From contig PUQB01000042.1 in assembly GCA_003024785.1 (NCBI GenBank), positions 517,720-581,719 on the forward strand: DNA of 64,000 nt, in the 5' to 3' direction. This DNA comes from Selaginella tamariscina. Its lineage: Eukaryota > Streptophyta > Lycopodiopsida > Selaginellales > Selaginellaceae. Below, one piece after another: positions 1-11,436 of this stretch. The stretch's first letter is position 1. Every line of letters begins with the position of its first letter. The translations under genes and the position numbers were made by a program. The notes below the pieces were generated by a model. The model worked only from the letters and a program-made list of their open reading frames with translations, was not told where the DNA came from and searched no databases.

Positions 1-208
1 GAACTAATCATATACTTAAACACTAAGTATATCACTCCAACTGTGTATCTATAGTAGTATATATACTATATATGTATGAGAACTGTATATACATGATATA
101 TATGGCATGACAATGTCCATGCATATACACATTAACTAGCTATGTATGTTGATTGATCTAGTTGTAGGACTTTAGTGTTTGAAAGCTAATCCGTTACGTT
201 TATTTAAA

Positions 209-561
209 GCCAACTGGAAATATTGGAGAATGGTTCAAGGCACTATGTACAAAGGACAATGGCATCTTATATGAAGACCTTTACGTTCAGGTTCACATAC
301 ATACATATGTACATATGTGTATATGTGTACAGATACACAACAACATAATACATACACACATTATTTGTATCTATTATTTATTATTTGTCAGATTGGCATC
401 AAAGCACGATGGCAAGGTCCACGTGGTGAGATGAATATGTACGTAGGAAATAAGCAAAGTGAGATTTTGACATTGGTTCGAGCCTCTATAGTGCCTGAAC
501 CTCATCTCAAGCTCGATTTTACTGGTCTCCCAAATACCATCAAAGCTTCTGAGCAGGTTTA

Positions 562-607
<46 letters not shown>

Positions 608-2007
608 ACAACATATATAGAGAGAGAGAGAGACTTATATATAAGTATAGATACGTACGTATATATGTGTATATGCGTAGACGTATTCACACGCACACGT
701 ATGTATTGCAGATGCCAGCCGTTTTTAAAGTACATGTTTGTATGCGGGCAGAACTGTACCTTTCTTTCATTTTTCTTATGTAGTTTCCGGCAACACAGTA
801 AGTTAAGAACTTTTTAAATAGTATTGTGCTTGTTTAATTTCATAAGCTTCTTATTTTTAATACTGCTTTTTTGATTTTTGAATTTGCGAAGGTTTCTGTT
901 AAGTTGAGGCTTCCTATAGTAATAAGCAAGTTTTTTCAGAAAACTGCACTTTCACCTAGTGATTTCTTTGCAAGCTGGAGAGCACTGGCTGTTGCCCGAA
1001 CAAGCTTCAAGAAGTGGTACATGATCAGTACAGCACGTGCACACGCAGAGAGAGAGGAGAGAGAGAGAGAGAGAGATGCTACACATACACAACTTCGTGT
1101 GTGTGTGCAATTCTTTTCTTGTATGCAGGTACGTGGTCTTCAATATGCGTCGGTATCTGAACTTGCTCATGCAATGAATAACCTTCACATTGGAGTGGCA
1201 ACAGGCCTTGTAAGTCTCATATATACACTTACATAGTAAATCTTGTTTAGTTTCGAGATTTTTTATGATGAATTGTGTGTGTGTGTGTATACGTATATGT
1301 CTAGATATGTAAGGTTCTTTTTCAACAGGATCCTAATCCCAACAATGTGGTAGCTGCGTCCACGTTTCATTCAGAGACTGGAGGAGCTTTACTTTGCATG
1401 GTAAAACAATAATTAACAAAACCAAAAATGTGGGATGTTTCTATGCTAAATGTACACGATAATAACAACTTCGTATGTTAATGATTTATCAACTATGTAT
1501 ATCCATGATCTATAGACACATACACACACGCACGCACAAACATTTATATATGTAACGTATATATGTGCAAACAACACTTCTATGCAGGTGAGGATTGAAA
1601 CTGATCCGGCGGATAAGACTCAACTTCGTTTAACGGTGGCCTCTCCAAATGCACGTTTGGCTATGGAGTGAGTTCTTATGCCATAATATATACACTATTC
1701 CTCAGTATCGTATAATAGTTTCAAGGTACTACACTATATAACAGTATATCTAATAGAGTTATACATTAATACTGTAATCCACACGTCTCTCTCTCTCTCG
1801 CACGCGCACACACACACACACAAGATTGTATTCATAATGCTCCAAATATAAATGAATATTAATATATGCGCTAGAAATGTATGACTGCGCGTTCTCTGGA
1901 ACTCAATATGACCTTATGTGTGAACTTAATACAGGCTCAAGGAATATATTAAGGAGCAGCTGCTGCCTGACCAACTTACGTCATTAACCACTAGTACAGT
2001 GGTTTAA
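209..2007 (+). CDS. AP2A: AP-2 complex subunit alpha (alpha-adaptin), C-terminal ear, 5' partial
   Basis: Large subunit of the AP-2 clathrin adaptor, which links plasma-membrane cargo and accessory proteins to clathrin during endocytosis. Only the appendage (ear) is in the window; the trunk lies upstream. Readable exons: about 209-290 (GNIGEWFKALCTKDNGILYED), 392-556 (IGIKARWQG..., GNKQSEILTLV), one near 712, about 868-1019 (VSVKLRLPIVISKFFQ), 1129-1209, 1329-1400 (DPNPNNVVAASTFHSE), 1588-1667 (RIETDPADKTQLRLTVAS) and 1935-2007 (ELKEYIKEQLLP), with a TAA stop. The ear/platform order and residues match plant alpha-adaptins closely. Introns are short and rich in CA, GA and GT repeats. The join between the exons near 712 and 868 is not clean by eye. 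Family is secure; the true stop is uncertain because a candidate tail follows. Confidence 0.85.
564..650. repeat. 30-base poly-C run followed by CA and GA repeats
   Basis: An uninterrupted run of 30 C (564-593) begins seven bases inside an AP2A intron (donor at 557) and passes directly into CA and then GA dinucleotides. Long C runs can form i-motifs, and G4 on the other strand; the exact length is likely unreliable in any assembly. Confidence 0.9.
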
Positions 2008-2011
2008 ACAG

Positions 2012-2432
2012 GATTCCATATCCATAAATCCAGTGGATAAACCAGGTTCTATTCGTCCGCAGACAGGTGTCTCTGCAAGTCCGACTGCTCCTAACATAGC
2101 AGTTACTCAATCATTTCCTCAGGTAGTATCTTTTACATATATATTTATATACATTTATGTATATATGTGTATACACACACGTGTGTGTGTGTGCAAATGG
2201 ATGCGTATGCATACACATATCTACAGATATACGTGTGTATGTGTATTGTATGCATGTGTGTGTGTCTAGACACGCATGTATATTTGTAGATTTGTGTATG
2301 TATACACATCATAGATGCCATCAATAATCTGTCAGGTGTGTATGTGTGACATGTACACACAAACTTAACTCGTGACTATGAATTCATCTGAGTATATATA
2401 GACACATCTGCACCTATGCAAACACACACACA

Positions 2433-2474
<42 letters not shown>

Positions 2475-2478
2475 ACAC

Positions 2479-2513
<35 letters not shown>

Positions 2514-3018
2514 CGCATGTATATCTGTAGATATGTGTATGTATGTATACACATCATAGATGACCATCAAGTAATCTGTCAGGTGTGTGTGACATGTACA
2601 CACAACTTAACTATGAGTTCATATCAGTGTATATATAAACACATCCATTTACACATGTAAATACGTACCATAAATATATTTGTACAGTACTTAAACGCGG
2701 TATTCCAACGTGGCAGGCTGCAGCCAATCAAAAGCCAGGAACTCTTCCACGTAGCTTAACTCAAAATGCAGCGCATCTAGTGACCCTCTTGCTGATTTAG
2801 CAAATCTTACAATAACTGCATCTAAGCCTGCTCTTAATCCTCCAATAAACCAGCCGATTGCCCTCACTAACCACGCAGTAAACCAGGCAGTTACTGGTAG
2901 TCCTTTGAACCAGCCTGATGAAGGTTTAGTAAACAATCCCTTTGCAGTAGCATTGTCTACAAGTGACACTCCTGTGCAACCTCCTCCAAGTTCATTCGAC
3001 TTTGAAGACCTTCTCTGA
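2012..3018 (+). CDS. Candidate C-terminal tail exons of the alpha-adaptin gene
   Basis: Downstream of the TAA at 2007 two more stretches read like coding sequence: 2012-2123 (ISINPVDKPGSIRPQTGVSA, ending SFPQ before a GT donor) and, after an AG at 2687, 2688-3018. The last part reads DPLADLANLTITASKPALNP, then GLVNNPFAVALSTSDTPVQP and ends SSFDFEDLL before TGA. It is rich in N, P, Q and T, like flexible tails of trafficking proteins, with an acidic phenylalanine motif at the end. One-base frame changes separate it from the ear exon and occur once near 2765, so the link is inferred. It could be an extended tail, an alternative 3' end, or a small unrelated gene. No homology is recognised. Confidence 0.35.
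2268..2645. repeat. Diverged direct duplication of about 135 bp flanking a CA/TA/GA microsatellite
   Basis: 2268-2407 and 2510-2645 share the same order of words (acgcatgtatat, cacatcatagatg, aatctgtcaggtgtg, gacatgtacacaca, gagtatatata). Between them is a (CA)n-(TA)n-(GA)n tract. It lies in the intron between the two candidate alpha-adaptin tail exons. Confidence 0.8.
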
Positions 3019-3154
3019 CCTTTGTAATCATATTGATATAATGTATAACGTGTGCATACCACATGGTACAGATACATATACGGTCATATATATTCATGTG
3101 TATATCAGAGTGAATAAACTTCTTCAACTTTAAAAAAAAAAACAAATTTGTTGT

Positions 3155-3480
3155 GGCATATTAGCTCAGTTGGTCAGAGCTCCCTGCTCCCCAAGGGAGC
3201 CTAAAGGGAGAGCGGTTAAGTCTGCTCGGGACTGGCACTAAGCTGGAATGCTAATGTGGATGGGGGAAGTACATGATGACGTGGCCCGTAAGGTGGAGGA
3301 CGACGTGGCAGAGGAGGTGAAGATGCAGGTGGTGACGTGGCTGATGACGTATGTGATGGCGTGGCCGCTGACTTATGTGATGACGTAGTTGCTGACTTAT
3401 GTGATGACGTGGCTGCTGAGGAGGCAGAACCAATAACACGAAGATTGCAGGTTCGATACCTGCGGAGCGTTTTTCGTGGT
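3155..3480 (+). ncRNA. tRNA-like element with A and B boxes separated by about 270 bp
   Basis: At 3166-3190 the sequence has a D-arm-like A box (TTAGCTCAGTTGGTCAGAGC), followed by an inverted pair CTCCC...GGGAG resembling an anticodon stem. At 3446-3464 there is a perfect T-arm (GCAGG TTCGATA CCTGC, B box GGTTCGATACC), then GGAGCG and a run of five T like a Pol III terminator. The interval is far too long for a normal tRNA and holds a GATGACGTGGC minisatellite. A 12-base A run directly precedes it. It may be a tRNA-derived SINE or a tRNA gene split by repeat expansion. No acceptor-stem pairing is visible, so a functional tRNA is unlikely. Confidence 0.5.
3268..3420 (+). repeat. GATGACGTGGC-type minisatellite inside the tRNA-like element
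   Basis: About ten imperfect copies of a 12- to 24-base unit built on TGATGACGTGGC and TGACTTATG. The core TGACGTGGC is also a classical plant bZIP-binding sequence, but here it lies between the 3' ends of two convergent genes, so a promoter role is not suggested. Confidence 0.75.
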
Positions 3481-3575
3481 GGGCATAGCATATGTTACAT
3501 AAAGTATATTCATATGAGATTGTCTCCCCAATTTCAATAACATGTACTGTTTACAATGTTATATAAAGAGTTGTA

Positions 3576-6500
3576 TCAATATCTAGTGTCATATCTGTTG
3601 TGAGGGGTACCACGGTTGTAACTCCTGCCATACGTGGTATGCCCATCACTCCTGTCAGAACTTCTATCGTACTGCTGGTACCCATAGTCATGCGTGGCAT
3701 ATCCACGTCCTTGTCGATCCCAGCCACTGCGAGCCCTGTATGTCCGGGGAGGAGGCACCATGGCAGCACTAGCTCGCCGCGGGGCAGCCTCGGAGGGGGC
3801 TCGAAGAAATGCAACTGGAAGTGCTGGATCAACTTGTCCGGGCTGTCAAAGTACCTCTGCCTGAACCGGAACCCTTTATGGGACACCGTCACGTACTCGT
3901 GGTGCACGTTAACGCTCCGTATGTGGAGAGAGTGAACACGCCGGGGTGCTCGTAACACAAGGAAACAAAGTAGGGTACGACACCCGGGTTTGCGTCCTTC
4001 GCTACCTTCAGTGCATTGTCGACCTCTTCACGCGTACCCAGCTTGAACTTGCGGTACGCAAACATGTTCTTCCAGTGGACCGTGAGAGGATCCACATATC
4101 GGGCAATCACCTCGTCGAGATCTTCAAACGACTCGCCCCCTATGGTAAGCTTCTTCCCCAACCGCATGAGGCTCATCATGTCCCTCCTGTCCTTCCCGCC
4201 CTCAACTATCTCCACGTGACAATACATGCCTGGGTAGAACTTGATGGTCATTGCGAGATGATACGGACCCTTGCTGCTTGGCCGGATTATCACCTCTCCC
4301 ACCTCTGCGTCCGACAAGTCCTGAGAAGAACAGAGAACAACATTAGATTCGGTGGATATACATGTGTTTATTTATATCACGTACGTGGACAGCCTCTTCA
4401 AGTGAGCAGTTCTTGAACCGAGGATGAAAGATGGAGCGTGCCTTGAAAGGCTTCTGCTGTTCCACTGGCTTTTGCTTCGCCTTGTCCTCCTTATCCGACT
4501 CTTGCTCCTCCGCGTAATACGGGTCCACCCGACGGTCGTTCTCCTGTCTGAGATCCCTGCCCCTGCTGCTCAGGTTCAAGAAGAACCTGGTCGCGTCTAC
4601 TCTCTCGATCATGCAGGTCAGAATGGTTCCCTCCGACACCTCGTCGGAGAGATCCTCCGTCCTAATGGTCCCTTGAAGACCGCACTCCAATGTACAGAGA
4701 ACCTTGTCAGGATATACTCTCTTAACTGTGGCCTGCACCAGCTTCCCTTCGCTCAAGGTGTCCCGGCTCTCCTGTGTCAGCATGTACAGAACCTCCTCCA
4801 TCTCCGGCTTCCGGTACTTCACACGGGGCTCCCTAAACCCTCTACAAACTCCCTCTGCATATCCTGTACAGTCTGCAGCTTACTGTTCACCATCGTAGCA
4901 AACTCGCGCACGTTAAGTCTCTCCATTTCCTTGGGGTTGTTCATGGCCTGCTCCACAGCCATCTCGTCATCCTCTTGCTCCGTGCCCATTACATATGCTG
5001 CCATCTTCTTTGCCACCTTGTAAGACTCCGGGTGGATCCTTGTAGAGTCAAGGGGATCATCCGCATTGGGAACCCGTAAACCCTGCACAGTTAACAAACA
5101 CGTTCTTTGTCCTTATGATGTCGTAGATGTCCTTACGACACCTGATGCTTCCCATCTTCTGAACCTCTCGTTTGAGAAACGCAGCCTTGCGAGGCCGAGT
5201 CCTGCGATAAACTGCAGGGGTGCAAGGAGCCATTCATGAGACGCTGCCGTGTTTATGTCCAGCCCGACCTGGTTGGTGACCGTCACCATCACTCTCTCCA
5301 GTGCCTCGTAGAGCTCATCCATACCGAGGAAATCCTGTTGGGGGTGTAACTTAAGAGAAGTTATCTCCTTGGACGGCCCGGAGAGCTGCAGTGACGGCAA
5401 GCGGATTCTGCAGAAACCGTCCCAGTGCAGCTGCGCGTCGCACAATCCCTTGCGTCTGCTCCTGAAGCTCACAGAGCTCGTACAGACCAGGAATGGTTTC
5501 ATCAACATATACCACGACAATGTCGCCTTCGCTCGCTACCTTCTTCGGGTGGTTCTCGACGATCTTGAATGCCACCTGCTGCACCGCATCGTATAGGTAC
5601 TTGCAGCTCACATTCGCTCCTCCGACCACCACGACATGTGGCTGATGGTCCATCATGAAGTTCATCACCCGCTCTCGGTCCTTCTTCTTCCTCTGCTCGT
5701 TCTCGTAGCTTCTGGTGCTCATTGTGAGATACCCTGCATGGAGCGTGTCTACAATCTCCCCTGTGGAGTCGAGCATGACAAACGTGGTCGCTGGGTTTCC
5801 AGGACCCCAACAACAGGCCATCACTTTCATGTCTTGCCCGTATGGTGCAACCGAGACGCGCCTCCACAGCTGCTCAGCGCACTCAGTCGCTATCCAGTCT
5901 CTGCATCTGCTCGTCAGTGATACACGCACCTCCTTTTGCATTAGGGGGATAAGGAAGCTCGAGAGTGCCTCGTTGAGTATCTGCTTGCGCTGCTCGTTCC
6001 ATAGCTGAGTGTTCTTGCTCACACCATCACTCAGATACAGCTTCTCAAACTCATGGACCAGCCAAGAAGCCCGGTCTCTCGGTATACTTATGGTTACCTC
6101 GAGCAGCTTCTCACCTCCGCCTTCTCGACGAGCAGCCACTGTGCGTCTTGAAACGCGTCCACGGGCTTGTCCCGGAGCCACTTGATCACTGCGTACTGGT
6201 GGAAGCTGTCGTGATCACACGCTTCCCCTCTGCAGTCGGCCTCGTGGAGACAAGTGCCTGCGGCAGCAATGTGTTCCGAACAAACTCGCGTACTGCCGGC
6301 TCCGTGCTGATACCCACTGCTGCCATGTGTCTCATGCCCTTTAACACCGATTCCACAGTCGAAAACTCCCCTGCTAGATGTGTGGAAGCCACCTCATCCG
6401 GTGAAGAGGTAGCATTCTCGATCTCTGCTTCTTGTACATGGCGTGCAGGTTCTCCCCAAACTGTTCAGGGGTCAGCCCTAGGTGTGCTACGACACTCTCC

Positions 6501-7658
6501 AGGTTGTGCTTCCGGCAGGCGCTGTATAGAGCCTACGCTGGCTAGGCCTCTTGAACATCGTGTTGAGCTCGTCGGGTGGGAACACGAGGTTGAGCTTTGC
6601 CTCAATGTCATCTAGGCAGACCTCGGATGTAGCATCATGCACACACTGCAGGAGCCTCTCTCGAGCTTCGCCCTCTAGTGTGCGCCTCTCAAAAGCACGG
6701 GAGAGTGCATTTCCTCTTCTGTAAAAGAAGCCACTTCTTATCCCAGGTCTGCACCTCCCAGAGAGACTTGTACCGCAGGAGAGAAGAATTGTTTTCCTCG
6801 TGGAGAAGCTCACTGCAGAGCTCCTTGCGGTATGCAGCTATGAAAGGCACTTCCTTGTTGTCATGCAAGAGACTTAACACATTTGCAATCTGCTGCATGA
6901 TATCCGCCTTCTCCTCATGCCCAACCGCATAGCCATCCGGGCATACACCCATTCTGCCTCTTGGCAACCTGATCAGCCTGTGGAAGTGCCATCTCCATCA
7001 TGTACTGCAGTCTCTCAGGGACGTCCATTTCACGTATCCGTTCGTCACTCTCGGTCAGGTACTTCTCCTCAAGGAGACTGGGTTCGTACTCCGTCCTGAG
7101 CTCTTCTTGTAGTCTTCTTCCTGCTTGTTCCCCTTTGTAACCATCGAGCGATGCTCCAAGAGCTCGGATACATCTCCGAATATCTCCCTTGCCTCTTGTA
7201 ACGCACTAGATGAAATCGTGCTGCTCTTTTTTGCCCTTCGTGCTCTTGAAGGTCTTCTGTATCCCCATCCATGTACGTGCCCTCCTCCTCATCTATTATG
7301 AAGTTTTCCATCCGTTCCTCTTCATCATCTACTATGAAGTTTGCTTCATCATCCTGTTCCGCTCCTTTCTTACATATACGCTTATACTGGTTGGATCTAT
7401 TCAGGTTTTCATTCAGAAGCTCTAAATCTTCTTCATCTAGCTCGCTCTCGACCTTCTTTCTCTTCCTCTTCTTATGTCTAGGGCGCTGCTCATCTTCCTC
7501 TTGTGGCTCCTCCTCTTCGTCTACAATGAAATCGTCCTCTCGAATTCATCAAGCTCTTCCCCGCCGTCTTCTTCTTCATCGTCTTCATGGTGCTTCACTA
7601 CTTCGCCCTCTTCCTCCTCTTCCTCTACTTCGTCGTCTACAAACTCGTTCCTTGACAT
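3576..7658 (-). CDS. SPT6: Transcription elongation factor SPT6
   Basis: Histone chaperone that travels with RNA polymerase II and reassembles nucleosomes. From ATG 7658: an acidic N-terminus (EEEEEEGEVV, later DLELLNENLN), the helix-turn-helix core (KADIMQQIANVLSLLHDNKE; ERPSQRR region about 6550), DAQWLLVEKAE near 6130, the RNase H-like YqgF fold (VMACCWGPGNPATTFVML, HVVVVGGAN), the HhH segment (DINTAASHEW...LQFIAGLG), an S1 domain (VKRVYPDKVLCTLECGLQG), the tandem SH2 (EVIIRPSSKGPYHLAM; IRSVNVHHEYVTVSHKGFRF) and a G/R/Y-rich tail ending YDTRY. One 60-bp intron is clear at about 4323-4384; the rest looks nearly intronless and is GC-richer than its neighbours. About ten one-base frame changes interrupt it, each inside well-conserved sequence, which suggests assembly indels or a recent pseudogene. 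A 5' UTR intron is likely at about 7665-7780. Confidence 0.88.
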
Positions 7659-8068
7659 GTTGCCCTAATCCTAATTCTTTTTCACCTATATATACACAGA
7701 CTAATAAGATTCGTCGACGTATACGATTCCAAATCCACACACAATATTTATATATGTATAATAACTAAATCTACTTACCTCAGTAATTTGGTTGACGGAA
7801 CCCTCAGAGTCAGATGCCCTAATTTTTTTAAATACCATTCAGGGCCAGGATCCGACGGCTACAAAATTTAAAGGGATTGAACCAATGAAAGGTTATTATT
7901 TAAAATTAAAGGACTTTAAAATGTATATATATATATATATATAATATATATATATATATTTATATTTTCCTTTAGGATATCACGAATGAGATTTTGTAAC
8001 GTACTTTGCCGCCTACGCAGATAGGGTTTATAGTGGAATTAGGGTTATTGGGAGGGAGGAAGAATGCG
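7659..8068. promoter_or_regulatory. Shared divergent promoter region, SPT6 / FAN1
   Basis: Only about 410 bases separate the start codons of SPT6 (-) and FAN1 (+). The interval contains a probable SPT6 5' UTR intron (GTAAGTAG donor near 7780 on the minus strand), a stretch at 7820-7915 and a (TA)n tract at 7925-7960. Co-regulation is an inference from geometry; no specific factor site is claimed. Confidence 0.6.
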
Positions 8069-9118
8069 ATGCTGCGAGGTCACGAGAGTCTATTGCGTCT
8101 TGTGGGGAAGCGGCAGAGGAATTTGAGCATTCAGGATGTTATTTCTTCTGCTGCGCCTTCTAATCCGGTAAGTAATTTAAGCAAATTCATCAGAATGCGT
8201 ATGCAATGTTTGTATAAGAGGATATATATATAACAAACAAACAATAATGGATAATTTGAAATAGATTAAAATATGTAAGAGTGTATGTGTGTCTGTATAT
8301 GATGAATGTATGTGTGTGTGCTGAGATATGTGGATGTATATATGTATATAATATGAATAGTTTCTATTTTGTAGTATCTCTGTTGATGTCACTTATGCAT
8401 TTAAATATACAATATATGTGTCATGTGTAATGCACATATATGGGTTTATAAACAAAAGCTATATGAGTATGAGAACTTATTCATCTGGTCATATGTGTGT
8501 TATCTTATTCCTAGATAACTAAAATTTTGTATAAGAATCCATATAAGATAGATGCATACCTTACAGACAGACTTTGCAATTTCACACTGTAAAATTGGAT
8601 CAGTTGTGGTTCTATATATTGTTTTCGCTCACACACACATAAGCTATACATATAGTATATATATTCCCGCAGCCTAACTATATAAACGAAAGAAATATCA
8701 CATGCCAAATTTGGTTCGTATAAGACTAATATGTATAATGTACCCGCACTATAACATTGTTGCAGTTATGATAATGTGCAATGTTATAAACACACGCGTG
8801 CGCGCGCGCGTCTGCTAAGAGGACATTTGATACAGGAGGTAACGGGTTCGAGTAGTTCCAAAGTCTCCATTGTTGTAGAGGAAAATTGGATGCCACTTTT
8901 GAATGGGTAGAATGCCCTGTTTGTGCAAAAAAAATACGAGGATGTGATGTGTATGTTAACTGTCACCTTGGTACGTGTTATATTACATATAACATGGATG
9001 TGTGCGTGCATCTCTTTGATGCTTGTGTATACCATACATATATACATATATACTAAAATCTTTATGTATGCATATATATATAACTTAAATACTATATGTA
9101 TATTGTTTTGTGTAATGC

Positions 9119-9163
<45 letters not shown>

Positions 9164-9396
9164 CACTCAGTTGCTTACATTTTGTATATTTATGCACAGA
9201 TTCCTGTCTGGACAAGCCAAAGAAAAGGAGCAAGAGGGTTCAACTGACACTACTTCAATTTAGCTCCTCGAAAATTAATAGGGAACCCTTTGAAGAAATT
9301 AATCAACAATCTGTGCAAAATAATCAACAAATTAACAAAGAAACTACACACATCGAACAACCAGAGACATTTACATACGTTTCCTCCAACAAGTAA

Positions 9397-9427
<31 letters not shown>

Positions 9428-11368
9428 GTGTGTGTCGCAAACACACGCGCACACACATCAAGTATGTGTAAATAACTATCAGTCGCTATATAAGCAGTTA
9501 AACTAGGTAACTAGACTATTATTTAGTTTAATGTACTATTATAATAACAGTTTTAACTATAGTCTTCAAGCCTCTTCAAGCGACCACTCTTTGAAAAGAA
9601 ATTCTACAGAAAAAAAATGAAGCGGAACTTGGTTCAAATGAAGCCCTTACAATGCCGGCAGACCGAGTTTTGTACAATGGCTGTCTGGAGACAAGAATTG
9701 CTGGACGTAAATACAACGGAGAAAGCCGTTGTGAAGTTGGAATGCAAGTTTCTCTTGTACGGGAGCCAGATAATCCAAAAGACCCATTTGCAATCAAGGT
9801 GAATATATATGTGTGTGTGTGTGTTGCACACTCGCATAACTTGTATGTGTATATAATAATTTCATATGGATATACGAATATTCATATAGCTATGTGAGTA
9901 TACGAACATATTTACTTCGTCACAGGTGATAGCAGTGGAATCTACGGGTGGGCCTTCATTGGACATATTCCAAGAAATGTATCATGCTACTTGTCTCCAC
10001 TCATGGATGAAAATGTACTTCACATTGAGGTGAATTATATATATTTGTATATATACATATATACATATATACGTGTGCATGTATATATTGTATGTCAAAT
10101 AATGGAATTTTGATGTCTGCTTGTATGTGTACTATCGTCTCTCTTACACACATACACACAGATTAACAGTAACACGCGCGTAAGCGTATATGCATATAAT
10201 GCATGTTATTGCAATCACAGGGACATGTAGCAGCTATATCCAAATCTGAAGAAGTTATTTTGAAGCTCAACTGTGAGGAGCTTCAGGATAGATTAATTCT
10301 AAGTCCTATTAAAGAGAAAATGCTTGCCACGAACTGGGAAAAAGCCATGTCCACATCCTTTGAGGTATATATGCATCATCTTACATCTAATATTGACATA
10401 TGTTTTAATAATCTACATTTATTAATCTTCTGTATGTACTCTATCATCTTTTTATGTATGTGTAATACTCCGTGAATATATGTACAGGCACATACTCTCT
10501 CTCTCCCTCTCGATATATATATATATATATATAATGGACGTCTCTTTATCTTTATTTCTTCTTCAGAATAGAAGCTCAAGATACAGAAGTAATTTTGTAT
10601 TTGCTAAACACGGTTCTAGAAAGAGACTCTCATCTTTTCAATAGCGGTGAACTCCAGTTTCTTAATGGTTTTTATTTGCTCTCAGAATGTGCACAAAGCC
10701 TTTTCGTAAGGCTTGTTCAACGTAAAGGTGTGTCTGTGCGTGCGTACACGCGTGTGTGGGGAGTATAACAGGGACACATTAGATCTACTTCTTTAGATAT
10801 ATTAACAAAGTTTTCTTTTCTCAGGTCCATGGTTTCGTGTTCAAAACATTGATTATGAGGATGTTGTTAATATGAGCTCTGCAGTACAAGAGCTTGTAGG
10901 TAATAACACGCACGCACGCACACAGAGAGATGTGTTTTACATATTTTTCTTTAGACAGAAGCTTCTTTCTCGAATCGAAGCTAGAACATACACCGGAACT
11001 TCTGGAGCTTCTCACGGTGCAAGAGCTTAAGCATTTAAACTACACGGCTAATCTTATGGTGTGTTCTATTTATTCACTTATTAATTATGCTTAACATCTT
11101 TCTACAGAAAGAAGAGTTGCGTTTCGTTAGCAAAAAAGAGTGAACTCATTTCATTGATCATTGACACTTTGAAAGCTCAGCAGTCCCTGCTTTCTGAGTA
11201 AGTATTAACACACAGAAATATACCTACATACACATACGCACTTGTGTGCATGTGCATGTGGTTAATATTCTTGTGGCAGGAATGGTCTGCTCACATTAAT
11301 ACTAGAAACTTTGGGTACATGCATTCGAATCTCAGACGAGACTATTTTCTTGCTATGGCGATTACAGG

Positions 11369-11436
<68 letters not shown>

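Noticed and set aside
871-1236. A single continuous 121-codon gene
   Set aside because: It is two AP2A exons plus a repeat-filled intron read through by chance.
3268-3420. TGACGTGGC copies as a bZIP-controlled promoter
   Set aside because: They lie between 3' ends of convergent genes and form a tandem repeat.
3155-3480. A functional tRNA gene
   Set aside because: No acceptor-stem pairing, and about 270 bp between the A and B boxes.
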